Shown piece after piece: positions 46,017-55,133 of a DNA stretch of 64,000 nt (positions are counted from its first letter, which is position 1; the number at the start of each line of letters is the position of its first letter). The position numbers were made by a program, and so were the translations under genes. The notes beneath the pieces were generated by a model that had not been told where the DNA came from, did not search any database, and saw only the letters and a program-made list of their open reading frames with translations. The stretch spans positions 558,001-622,000 of the forward strand of contig NZ_BPFH01000002.1 in the NCBI RefSeq assembly GCF_019655435.1, written 5' to 3'. The DNA is from Jannaschia pagri (GTDB lineage Bacteria > Pseudomonadota > Alphaproteobacteria > Rhodobacterales > Rhodobacteraceae).

Positions 46017-46595
46017 TCACTCCGCCCCCACCGTCGAGGCCATGGGGATCTCCGCCAAATCCCCTCCGCGCCCGGCGAGTGTCGCGATCTGCCGGAGGAT
46101 CAGCTCAAGGGTGACGGAGACCATCATGACAATGCCCACCAGGAGCGACGCCATCATCCAACTGCGGGGCATCTTCTCCCACCCGTCGAGGGTCGGGTAA
46201 TACAAGGACGAGGTCTTGAACCGGCCCGAGAAGCCCGTCACCTCGGACCACCCAATTTGCGCGGCCACGATCAGCACCAACAGCGACAGAAGCAACAGAC
46301 ATAGCGTCAGCACACCACCCACAAATCGGGGCAAGGCCAGTTGGATCATGTCGATGGCGACAAACCCGCCACGCCGCAAAGCGGTCGGCGCCACGACCAT
46401 CAGCCAAAGCATGAGAAACCGCGCCGCCTCCTCGGGCCAGGGCAGCGGGTTGGACAGGACATAGCGCCAAAACACTTGGATCAGGATGAAGACGACCATC
46501 AGTGCCATGCAGACGATGCCCAGCGCGCGCCCAGCCGTCAGAACGGGCGCATTGATCTTCGCCAGCAGGTTCGCCGCTGTGACGTGCCAGGCCAT
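46017..46595 (-). CDS. TRAP transporter small permease (DctQ family)
   Basis: 192-aa protein with four hydrophobic segments and the conserved WRYVLSNPLPWPEEAARFLMLW segment (residues about 38-60). It pairs with DctM. AGGGGAGGA lies at good spacing before the ATG at 46595. The preceding frame to 46691 is not needed. 115 bp downstream of the DeoR regulator gene and probably co-regulated with it. Confidence 0.92.
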   Translation of the reverse strand: MAWHVTAANLLAKINAPVLTAGRALGIVCMALMVVFILIQVFWRYVLSNPLPWPEEAARFLMLWLMVVAPTALRRGGFVAIDMIQLALPRFVGGVLTLCLLLLSLLVLIVAAQIGWSEVTGFSGRFKTSSLYYPTLDGWEKMPRSWMMASLLVGIVMMVSVTLELILRQIATLAGRGGDLAEIPMASTVGAE

Positions 46596-46709
46596 TATTC
46601 CTCCCCTCACGCGGACTCCGCAGTGGAAAGCGATGCTTTCGAAACGGCGCGCGTTGTTTTCGATTTGGGCGGAACCGAAACCACCTGTCAAGAATGAACT
46701 ACAGATCCT

Positions 46710-47471
46710 TCATGACGTGGCGATGACCAGCTCCACCTCACAGGATGCGCAAAGCGGCGCGACCCAGGGCGGCAGCGGTCCCGCCGTCACAAGGGTGTGG
46801 ATGCTCGACAGATGTCCAAAGCGGCACGGGGCCGTGCGGCTGAACTTGCCCGGATCCACGGCCAGGATGATGTGGCGCGCGCCCTCCATCATCGCGCGAC
46901 AGACCTGCACTTCGCCCAGGTCGTAGTCCAACAAAACACCGTCTTCGGCCACAGCCGCCGCGCCGATCACCGCGTGGTCAGGGCGGAACTGGCGCACGTA
47001 GTCCACGGCCTCCGCCCCGAGGATCGCACCATCGCTGCGGCGCACGGCACCCCCGGGAACGACAACCTCAAGCCCCTGAAAAACCCTTATTTCCGATGCT
47101 AGATCGACGTTGTCGACGACGACGCGCAGGTGCTGGGCACGGGTAAGATGGCGGGCGACTTGGGCCGTCGTCGTGCCCGCGTTCAGGAAAACGGCCCCCG
47201 TCGGCGGCAGGCGTGCGGCCACTGCCGCACCGATAGCGATCTTCGCTGGTAGCGCCTCGGTCTCCCGCTCGGCGGGCGTCGCATATTCGGCCCCACCGAC
47301 CAGGGTGGCGCCACCGTGGAACCGCACGATGTGGTGCAGTTCCGCCAAGACCTGCAGATCCTTGCGAATGGTCTGGGGCGAGGTTGCGAAACGCGCGGAG
47401 AGGTCTTCGACCCGCACGCGCGATGTCTCTTCGATCAGCGATAAAATTTTCTGCTGGCGCTGAGTCAGCAT
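46710..47471 (-). CDS. DeoR/GlpR family transcriptional regulator
   Basis: 253-aa sugar-phosphate-sensing repressor: helix-turn-helix VEDLSARFATSPQTIRKDLQVL in part (residues about 20-45) and the C-terminal DeoRC domain with FLNAGTTTAQVA and HAVIGAAAVAEDG. Such regulators bind sugar phosphates; YihW/CsqR, the regulator of E. coli sulfoquinovose genes, is also a DeoR protein. Located upstream of the TRAP genes on the same strand. A hairpin that encloses the Shine-Dalgarno abuts its start. Confidence 0.92.
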   Translation of the reverse strand: MLTQRQQKILSLIEETSRVRVEDLSARFATSPQTIRKDLQVLAELHHIVRFHGGATLVGGAEYATPAERETEALPAKIAIGAAVAARLPPTGAVFLNAGTTTAQVARHLTRAQHLRVVVDNVDLASEIRVFQGLEVVVPGGAVRRSDGAILGAEAVDYVRQFRPDHAVIGAAAVAEDGVLLDYDLGEVQVCRAMMEGARHIILAVDPGKFSRTAPCRFGHLSSIHTLVTAGPLPPWVAPLCASCEVELVIATS

Positions 47472-47472
47472 C

Positions 47473-47492
47473 GCCCAACTCCCCCGTTGGGC
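47473..47492 (-). promoter_or_regulatory. Inverted repeat over the ribosome-binding site of the DeoR gene
   Basis: On the minus strand GCCCAAC and GTTGGGC (47492-47486 and 47479-47473) flank GGGGGA, so the Shine-Dalgarno would sit in the loop and the start codon follows one base later. It can be read as an operator or as an RNA hairpin limiting translation. Which is not known. Confidence 0.5.
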
Positions 47493-47504
47493 AACAATCT
47501 GACA

Positions 47505-47547
47505 GCATTTCGAAAGAAACGAAAGGCCCCAATGCGCGCGGCCTTTC
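47505..47547 (-). terminator. Rho-independent terminator after the ABC ATPase gene
   Basis: On the minus strand GAAAGGCC (47547-47540) pairs with GGCCTTTC (47528-47521), followed by a T-rich tract with GTTTCTTTC. It ends the regulator-ATPase transcript 23 bases past the stop. Confidence 0.8.
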
Positions 47548-47569
47548 GGATGAGTGGGTCAGCGCAGGC

Positions 47570-48625
<1,056 letters not shown>

Positions 48626-48627
48626 TC

Positions 48628-49347
48628 CTATCCCTCTCTCTTGTCCGGAAAGCGCCAGTCCCTCAGGTCGCCGGCGATTTTGATGACCGCATCGCGCAGA
48701 TGCGGCAGATGTTTTTCCATGTCCGCCAGGCTGCCCCGCACAGTCGAGGAGGTCACCGACACGGCCCCCTGGACGCGACCGCTGGACGACAACACCGGCA
48801 TGGCAATGCAATGGATGCCGGGCTCGTGTTCTTCCCGGTCGAAGGCATGGCCAGCGGCCCGGATCTCGGCAAGCTCCGCGCGCATCCCCTCGGGTGAGGT
48901 CAGCGTCGTATCGGTGAACCGGTGCCAACTTTGCTGGGCCAAAACGGGCGCCAAGTCCTCTTCCGGTAGCCAAGCCAGCATGGCCTTGCCAACCCCCGTG
49001 CAATAGGCCGGACCGATCTTTCCAGCGTCCGAATACATCGGCACGGGCGAGGCTGCGTTCCGCTTGTCGACATAAAGCACCGACGCGCCATCCAGCTGCG
49101 CAAGATGCACCGTTTCCCCAACGATGCGGCTGAGGTCGTCCAAATGCCCCCGCGCGATGGGCGCCAGACTAGATTGCGCCCAGGCCGCATGGGCCATGCG
49201 AACCAGCCTCATACCGGGGGCATAGGTGCCCCGGTCCGGGTCCACCATCAGCATGCCTTGATTCGTCAGCGTCTGGAGCAAGCGATAGAGCGTGGCCTTC
49301 GGGAACGGCGCGGTCTCCAACAACTCGGAAAAGCGCACGGGCCGCAT
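48628..49347 (-). CDS. IclR family regulator, N-terminus apparently truncated
   Basis: 239 aa from the ATG at 49347. The sequence starts in the middle of the IclR winged helix (VRFSELLETAPFPKATLYRLL) and then has a complete effector domain (about residues 65-235). The usual 20-25 residue first helix is missing. Upstream of residue 1 the frame runs through the antisense of a sugar-binding-protein remnant, so an internal deletion or misassembly is likely. Whether a functional repressor is made is doubtful. Confidence 0.75.
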   Translation of the reverse strand: MRPVRFSELLETAPFPKATLYRLLQTLTNQGMLMVDPDRGTYAPGMRLVRMAHAAWAQSSLAPIARGHLDDLSRIVGETVHLAQLDGASVLYVDKRNAASPVPMYSDAGKIGPAYCTGVGKAMLAWLPEEDLAPVLAQQSWHRFTDTTLTSPEGMRAELAEIRAAGHAFDREEHEPGIHCIAMPVLSSSGRVQGAVSVTSSTVRGSLADMEKHLPHLRDAVIKIAGDLRDWRFPDKREG

Positions 49348-49519
49348 GCTGTCCGAGAATGCCCCGGGCGGCATCGCGCAGTTCTTCGACCGGGACTTCC
49401 CGGCGGAAATGGCGGCGCTGGGGATGGAAGGTCTCCAGGAATTCATGGTGTTCCCCGACAACCTGGACGACATCCTGGGCCGCTTGGAACAGGCGCGTCA
49501 GCGTATCTACGCCAACTGA
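49346..49519 (+). pseudogene. C-terminal remnant of an ABC sugar-binding protein
   Basis: The plus-strand frame encodes about 57 residues (LSENAPGGIAQFFDRDFP, ...GMEGLQEFMVFPDNLDDIL, ...RQRIYAN) that look like the last helices of an extracellular solute-binding protein of family 1. The upstream part of such a gene, including signal peptide, is absent: left of about 49,345 the DNA encodes the IclR regulator on the other strand. It is followed by the permease genes of the same system, where a binding-protein gene belongs. Confidence 0.65.
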
Positions 49520-49675
49520 CCTTGCCTGGTCCCATCGGGGCGGCGGGAAACCCCGTCCCGGTGGGGCCGGGATACCCTTTGTAGGGCGGGGGCCTCTCCG
49601 CCCTACCCACTGACCCATTCGCGCGCTGGGCCGTCCATAGGCCATCGCCGCATGTGCCTGGAAAGGACCACCCGC

Positions 49676-50134
49676 ATGATCCGCGCCACCGCGATTGCCC
49701 TTCCGCTTGTGACCGCCGCGACCTTTGCGGCCGCCCAGGACGTGCAGGGCACCTGCCGGGATGGCGCGCTTTGGTGGGGTACGGCGGGGGCAGCCGGGCT
49801 CGGCCCGTGCGAGTCCCCCGAAGAGGGTTTTTTCGTTTTGACCTGCGCCGAGGGGCAAACCCGCCTCCGCGTCACCAGCCCCTACCCCGTAGCAGCAGGG
49901 CAGCGCGGCACGGTTGATGTGTCCGTCGACGGGCGCCGGTGGCGGCTGGAAGGCCGCGGCGCGGACGACGCCCGCACCGGTCAGCGCATCCTCGACCAAG
50001 TCGACATACCCGGCGACGTCCTGGATGCCTTGGCCGCCGGGGCCACGGCCAGCTTTTACATGCCGACTGAAACCCGACCCATCCATCTCACCGGATCGCA
50101 GGCGGCCCTCACCGCCATGCGGACCGACTGCTGA
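49676..50134 (+). CDS. Hypothetical secreted protein
   Basis: 152-aa protein with a signal peptide (LVTAATFAAAQDV, cleavage near residue 21) and a mature part containing four Cys (two Cys near residues 27 and 45, one near 58 and one at the C-terminus). No family recognised. It lies between the binding-protein remnant and the first permease, an unusual insertion into an ABC operon. Confidence 0.7.
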   Translation: MIRATAIALPLVTAATFAAAQDVQGTCRDGALWWGTAGAAGLGPCESPEEGFFVLTCAEGQTRLRVTSPYPVAAGQRGTVDVSVDGRRWRLEGRGADDARTGQRILDQVDIPGDVLDALAAGATASFYMPTETRPIHLTGSQAALTAMRTDC

Positions 50135-50189
50135 GGCGTGGTGACGTGCCCCAATCCACCCGACGGTCCCCGCTGAAGGAGTTCGCCCG

Positions 50190-51128
50190 ATGACCAACGT
50201 ATCCCCGGCCGTCCCGACGACATCGTCCTCCGGCGACACGCGTGGTTGGTACCGCCGCAATGAGATCGCGGTGACCCCCTGGCTGTTTTTGGCGCCGGGC
50301 CTGCTGTTCTTTGCGTTCTACGTCATCATTCCGATCTTTCAGTCGTTCAACATCTCGCTCTACCGCTGGGATGGCCTCGGCGAAGCGACCTACATCGGCC
50401 TCGCCAACTACCAAGAGTTGATGACCGACCGCGCCTTTGAGATCAGCTTTTGGAACAACGCCAAATGGCTGCTGCTCTATCTGCTAGCGATCCCCATGGG
50501 GCTGGGCATCGCCCTGTTCTTGAACCAGACGGTGGTGGGGATCCGGCTGTATAAGTCGCTGTTCTTCTTCCCCTTCGTCATCAGCCAGGTGGTCGTGGGC
50601 CTAGTGTTCTCGTGGTTCTACCTGCCGAAAGAAGGGCTGCTGAACGCCTTCCTGGGTGTCTTTGGCCTGGGACCCGTCAACATCCTGGGCGACCCGACGA
50701 TGGCGACCTATGGCATCATCGCCGCCGGTCTCTGGCCCCAGACGGCCTATTGCATGATCCTCTATCTCACGGGCCTCAACGCCGTGGACCCAGAACAGGT
50801 CGAAGCGGCCCGCCTCGATGGGGCTAAGGGGCACAAGATGCTCTGGTACGTCATCATCCCGCAGTTGAAGCCCGCGACCTTCATCGCCTTCGTCGTCACG
50901 ATCATCGGCGCTTTGCGGTCGTTCGACCTCATCTCAATCATGACGAACGGAGGCCCCTTCGGCTCCACCAGGGTCCTGTCCTTCTACATGTTCGAAAAGG
51001 CCCTGGCCGAGTTCGGCTTCCGCATGGGCTACGGCGCGGCCATCGCGGTTGTTCTGTTCCTCATAATGCTGGTGTTTATCGCTTATTTCCTGTGGTCCAT
51101 GTACCGCGACGAAAAGGTGGCACGGTGA
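50190..51128 (+). CDS. ABC sugar transporter permease (MalF/UgpA type)
   Basis: 312-aa inner-membrane protein with six hydrophobic segments. The EAA loop is EQVEAARLDGAKGHKMLWYVIIPQLKP (partial, residues about 190-216), where the ATPase docks. First permease of the galactoside importer. Its stop overlaps the start of the next gene (TGATG). Confidence 0.93.
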   Translation: MTNVSPAVPTTSSSGDTRGWYRRNEIAVTPWLFLAPGLLFFAFYVIIPIFQSFNISLYRWDGLGEATYIGLANYQELMTDRAFEISFWNNAKWLLLYLLAIPMGLGIALFLNQTVVGIRLYKSLFFFPFVISQVVVGLVFSWFYLPKEGLLNAFLGVFGLGPVNILGDPTMATYGIIAAGLWPQTAYCMILYLTGLNAVDPEQVEAARLDGAKGHKMLWYVIIPQLKPATFIAFVVTIIGALRSFDLISIMTNGGPFGSTRVLSFYMFEKALAEFGFRMGYGAAIAVVLFLIMLVFIAYFLWSMYRDEKVAR

Positions 51129-51523
51129 TGCGATCTATGCTCCTCCTACCCCTGCTCGCTATCGCAGGGCCCGCATTCGGGGATCTGCTCGACGTGACCG
51201 CGCCGATTACGCGCGATCTGCCGGTCCGCGAAGGCACCTTCGGGACGGACAGATGCGGCGGCCTGATGATGCTCGTCCTTGCGGGCGAAGTGATAAACGA
51301 ACCGGACCGTCATAACCCGCAGATAAACCTTGCGCTCATGGGCTTTATAGAAAGCGGCATGAGGCGAACCACCCGGACCCAGGCCGAAGTGATGGCGAAG
51401 ATGAAGGACTACGCGGTAGCCTATTCAAAACAGCCGATCGGTAAGCCGGAGTCTTATGAGGTCATGATGGATGATGCCCGCTATTGTCGGGCATTGGCTC
51501 GGAGCATCGGCAAGCTTCCATGA
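51128..51523 (+). CDS. Hypothetical secreted protein
   Basis: 131-aa protein with a signal peptide (LLLLPLLAIAGPAFG, cut after Ala near residue 14). The body has CGGLMML near residue 45 and a C-terminal YCRALARSIG. No family recognised. It overlaps the permease stop by 1 bp, so it is translated with the transporter, but nothing connects it to transport. Confidence 0.65.
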   Translation: MRSMLLLPLLAIAGPAFGDLLDVTAPITRDLPVREGTFGTDRCGGLMMLVLAGEVINEPDRHNPQINLALMGFIESGMRRTTRTQAEVMAKMKDYAVAYSKQPIGKPESYEVMMDDARYCRALARSIGKLP

Positions 51524-51882
51524 CCCGCACTGAATTCGACATCCTCTGCGCCCGGCACCCCGGCGCCGTTCTGTCAGGCCCCGGAGAACTGGACGCCTGG
51601 AAGATCGGCGGAAAGATGTTCGCCTGTTTCGGCCATACCGACACGCGTGCCACCAACGACGACCATGCTGTCGTTCGATGCGCGGACGGTGAAATGGCCA
51701 AGATGCTTATCGAGACCGGGACCGCCCGAAAACCCGCCTATTTCCGGGGCGCTTGGGTCCGGTTGGACTTGGCCGACCTCGACCCGGAGGAGGCCGCGCA
51801 CCGCATCGCCGTCTCCTACGATACCATTCGCGCCGGCCTGACCAAAAAGGTCCAAGCCACCCTGCCACCACAGGAGACTTAG
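51520..51882 (+). CDS. MmcQ/YjbR family protein (DUF419)
   Basis: 120-aa protein of the YjbR/CyaY-like family: N-terminal TEFDILCARHPGAV, WKIGGKMFACFG and C-terminal ISYDTIRAGL-like (here VSYDTIRAGL). Proteins of this fold are of unknown function, sometimes called DNA-binding. It overlaps the upstream gene by 4 bp and precedes the second permease by 3 bp. Its presence inside a transporter operon is unusual. Confidence 0.85.
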   Translation: MTRTEFDILCARHPGAVLSGPGELDAWKIGGKMFACFGHTDTRATNDDHAVVRCADGEMAKMLIETGTARKPAYFRGAWVRLDLADLDPEEAAHRIAVSYDTIRAGLTKKVQATLPPQET

Positions 51883-51885
51883 ACG

Positions 51886-52734
51886 ATGTTCCCCACCCCC
51901 ATCGAAAAATCCTCCCGACAGTGGCAAATCACCTATCAGGCGATCCTGCCCTTGGCGCTCATCCTCTGGTTGCTGCCCCTGATCGCGGTGATGATCTTTT
52001 CGATCAAGCCCGATGCTGATTTCACCAACGGCAACTACTGGGGCATGCCCTCGTCCTTCAACCTGTTCGAGAACTACGGCAAGGTCTTCTTCGAGAGCGA
52101 CATGCCGCGCTATTTGCTCAACAGCTTGGTCATCACCATTCCGACCGTGATCGGCACCGTCGCCCTGTCCTGTATGACGGGCTTTGCCCTCGGCGTGTAT
52201 AAATTCAAGGGCAACCTGCTGATCTTCTTCATGTTCATCGCAGGCAACTTCGTGCCCTTCCAAATCCTGATGGTGCCCGTGCGCGATTTCACCATCGACC
52301 TGAACCTCTACGACACGAAGACCGGGCTGATCCTCTTCCACATCGCGTTCCAAACCGGGTTCTGTACGCTCTTCATGCGCAACTTCATCCGCGCCCTACC
52401 CTATCCCCTGATCGAGGCCGCGCGGGTCGAGGGCGTCGCCGAATGGCGCATCTTCTGGTTCGTCGTCATGCCCCTGATGAAGCCCGCCATCGCCGCCCTA
52501 GCGGTGCTGATATTCACCTTCATCTGGAACGACTTCTTCTGGGCCATCGTCCTGACCCAGGGCCCCGACAGCCAGCCGGTGACCGCAGGCATCACCTCCT
52601 TCAACTCGGAGTATCGCGCCGCCTATCACCTGATGAGCGCAGGCAGCATCGTCGCCGCCCTGCCGCCGGTGGCCATGTTCTTTCTGATGCAAAAGCACTT
52701 CATCGCGGGCCTCACGCTGGGCGCCGTCAAGTAA
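51886..52734 (+). CDS. ABC sugar transporter permease (MalG/UgpE type)
   Basis: 282-aa inner-membrane protein with six hydrophobic segments and the EAA loop YPLIEAARVEGVAEWRIFWFVVMPLMKP (partial, residues about 170-196). Second permease of the galactoside importer. Separated from the first permease by two unrelated genes. Followed 28 bp later by the alpha-galactosidase gene. Confidence 0.93.
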   Translation: MFPTPIEKSSRQWQITYQAILPLALILWLLPLIAVMIFSIKPDADFTNGNYWGMPSSFNLFENYGKVFFESDMPRYLLNSLVITIPTVIGTVALSCMTGFALGVYKFKGNLLIFFMFIAGNFVPFQILMVPVRDFTIDLNLYDTKTGLILFHIAFQTGFCTLFMRNFIRALPYPLIEAARVEGVAEWRIFWFVVMPLMKPAIAALAVLIFTFIWNDFFWAIVLTQGPDSQPVTAGITSFNSEYRAAYHLMSAGSIVAALPPVAMFFLMQKHFIAGLTLGAVK

Positions 52735-52762
52735 GACAACCCTCCAGACTGGGACCCCACCG

Positions 52763-54943
52763 ATGTCCTCACCCCTCGACACCGACGCGGCATCTGCGTC
52801 GGCGCTCCCCTTGGCGGCCCGCGCAACCAAGGCGCCCCCCGACGTCCGGACCTGGCGACTGGACGATTGGCACCCCGAGACCGGCGGGCGCCAAACCATG
52901 GTGCTGGCCGCGATGGGGGATCGCCTGCCACAGGTTATCTATTGGGGCGCCCCCCTACCCCAGACCGCGAACCTCGACACCCTGCACGCGGCCCATGCCA
53001 TCGACGTCACCGGCGGGATGCTGGACGAGAACCCGGACCTCAGCCTCTGCCCCGAGGCGGCCCGCACATTCCCCGGCCAGCCCGGCCTGATCCTGCGGGA
53101 CCACGACAGCACACCTCTGCTGCCGAAATTCTGCTACCAGTCTGAGGATACCACCGACGGCCTGGCGCTCACCTATGCCGATGCGGAGGCGGGCATTACC
53201 CTGACCTTCCGCTTCACGACCGATCCATCCACCCGGATCATCACCGCCAAGACCATCCTCCAGGCCACGCGCCCCGTCCACCTGCACTGGCTGGCCGCGC
53301 CCGTCCTGCCAGCCCCCCAGCAATCGGCCGAGATGATTGACGTCTCGGGCCGCTGGTGCGGGGAGTTCCAGCTCAACCGCACCGCCTGGTCGCCGGGCAT
53401 TCGCTACCGCGAGAACCGCACGGGCCGCACCGGGCACGAACATTTCCCGGGCCTGCTGATCCCCTCCTTTGGCGCCACCAACACCCAGGGCGAATGCTAC
53501 GGCTTCCACTACGGTTGGTCCGGCGGCCACAAGATGATCGCCGAGGAATTGCCCGACGGGCGCCGTCAGATCCAATGGGGCCATTCCGCTCGGATGGAGA
53601 CGAAACCGGCCACGCGGTTTGAAAGCGCCACGCTCTACGCCACCTACTCCCAGACCGGTCTCAACGGCTGCGCCGTGGCGTTCCAGCGCCACACCCGCGA
53701 CCGCATCGTCACCTGGCCCCGCGGGGCGGCCCACCCCCGCCCGGTCCACTACAACTGCTGGGAAGCGGTCTACTTCGATCACAAGCTGGAGGTTCTGAAG
53801 GACATCGCCAGCCGCGCTGCCGCCCTTGGCGCCGAACGCTTCGTCCTGGATGACGGCTGGTTCGGTCAGCGGGACGACGACACCCGCAGCCTGTCCGATT
53901 GGGAGGTCGACCCGAGGAAATACCCCGATGGCCTGGGCCCCCTGATCGACCATGTCCACGGCGAGGGGATGACCTTCGGCATTTGGTTCGAGCCGGAGAT
54001 GATCAACCCCGACAGCGACATCCACCGCGCCCACCCCGATTGGGCCCTGGGCGGGGAGGATCAGACCCTGGGCCGCCAGCAAAAGGCCCTGAACATGGCC
54101 CTGCCCGAGGTCCGCGATTTCATCTACGACCGCATGGCGGCGGTCCTCTCCGCCCATCCGATCGACTACATCAAATGGGACCACAACCGCGTGCTGCCCA
54201 TGCCGGATGCGGACCAGACCCGTGGCTCCTATGCGCTGATCGACCGGCTGCGCGCCGACTTCCCGAACGTGGAAATCGAAAGCTGCGCCTCGGGCGGCGG
54301 GCGCATCGACATGGGCATCCTCAAGCGCACCCAACGGGTCTGGCTCTCCGACAGCAACGACGCGCTCGAACGCCTCCGCATTCAGCACGACGCGGCGCTC
54401 TTCCTGCCCCTCGCCGTCACCGGCAGCCACGTGGGCCCCCGACGCTGCCACACCTCTGGCCGTGTCCTCGACATCTCTTTCCGCGCTTGGGTCGCCGCCC
54501 AACGCCACATGGGGTTCGAAATGGACCCGAGGGAACTCGACGACCGGGAGACGGCGGTCCTCACGGAGGTCACCGCCTGGTGGAAACGCAACCGCGATTG
54601 GATGACCGAGGCGGATATCCTGCGCCTCGACAGCCCGGATCCCGCCGTCCTGGCCGAACAACAGCAGGACCGCGACGGCAGCCGCTTCGTCGTCTTCGCT
54701 GGCAAGGCCGCCACCTCGGTCCAGATCGCGCCGCGCCCCTTGCGGCTGACGGCCCTGGACCCAGAGGCGACGTACCGGATCGAACTCCTCAACCGCACCA
54801 ATGCCCCCGCCCTCAGCCGGGGCCACCAGGTCCTCAAGGAACAGGCCATCGAGGTCTCGGGCGCCTACCTAATGCACCACGGACTGACCCTGCCCTGGAC
54901 CTATCCCGACACCATGTGGGTGGTGGAGGGCCGCCGCCTGTGA
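52763..54943 (+). CDS. Alpha-galactosidase, GH36
   Basis: 726-aa glycoside hydrolase family 36 enzyme, full length for bacterial forms, without a signal peptide, so cytoplasmic. It has the N-terminal beta-sandwich, then the barrel with RFVLDDGWFG, the nucleophile Asp in YIKWDHNR, SCASGGGRID and acid/base Asp in WLSDSNDALER. It hydrolyses alpha-1,6-galactosides such as raffinose or melibiose imported by the ABC system, releasing galactose for the downstream pathway. Confidence 0.95.
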   Translation: MSSPLDTDAASASALPLAARATKAPPDVRTWRLDDWHPETGGRQTMVLAAMGDRLPQVIYWGAPLPQTANLDTLHAAHAIDVTGGMLDENPDLSLCPEAARTFPGQPGLILRDHDSTPLLPKFCYQSEDTTDGLALTYADAEAGITLTFRFTTDPSTRIITAKTILQATRPVHLHWLAAPVLPAPQQSAEMIDVSGRWCGEFQLNRTAWSPGIRYRENRTGRTGHEHFPGLLIPSFGATNTQGECYGFHYGWSGGHKMIAEELPDGRRQIQWGHSARMETKPATRFESATLYATYSQTGLNGCAVAFQRHTRDRIVTWPRGAAHPRPVHYNCWEAVYFDHKLEVLKDIASRAAALGAERFVLDDGWFGQRDDDTRSLSDWEVDPRKYPDGLGPLIDHVHGEGMTFGIWFEPEMINPDSDIHRAHPDWALGGEDQTLGRQQKALNMALPEVRDFIYDRMAAVLSAHPIDYIKWDHNRVLPMPDADQTRGSYALIDRLRADFPNVEIESCASGGGRIDMGILKRTQRVWLSDSNDALERLRIQHDAALFLPLAVTGSHVGPRRCHTSGRVLDISFRAWVAAQRHMGFEMDPRELDDRETAVLTEVTAWWKRNRDWMTEADILRLDSPDPAVLAEQQQDRDGSRFVVFAGKAATSVQIAPRPLRLTALDPEATYRIELLNRTNAPALSRGHQVLKEQAIEVSGAYLMHHGLTLPWTYPDTMWVVEGRRL

Positions 54944-54960
54944 CCCTGCCTTTACCCAAT

Positions 54961-54995
54961 ATTAAGGTTAACGCGCGTCCTGCCCATCACGGGTC
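54961..54995. repeat. Dispersed repeat block, copy B
   Basis: ATTAAGGTTAAC (54961-54972) and CCCATCACGGGTC (54983-54995), matching copy A at 45898-45953 but with closer spacing. It lies just after the alpha-galactosidase stop. Confidence 0.5.
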
Positions 54996-55010
54996 CTCAA
55001 GTACCTCCGG

Positions 55011-55038
55011 GGAGCGCGAGGGGCTGGCCCCTCGCTCC
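55011..55038 (+). terminator. GC-rich hairpin between alpha-galactosidase and SDR genes
   Basis: CGAGGGG (55017-55023) and CCCCTCG (55028-55034) form a 7-bp stem with a 4-nt loop, extended by GGAG/CTCC across a 2-nt bulge. No T-tract follows, so it could be a partial terminator or an mRNA-stabilising element inside the operon. Confidence 0.5.
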
Positions 55039-55133
55039 GCACCGAACATCCAGCGTCAGCGCCAAATCGTGCGCCCATCGCGTATGACCCATATCCCCCA
55101 AGGATCACCCCGCCATCACCCACGGAGTCTCCG

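Noticed and set aside
49292-49345. Treating the 49292 frame as an intact gene
   Set aside because: Its first residues are antisense of iclR and do not resemble a signal peptide; only the part after the junction looks like a binding protein.
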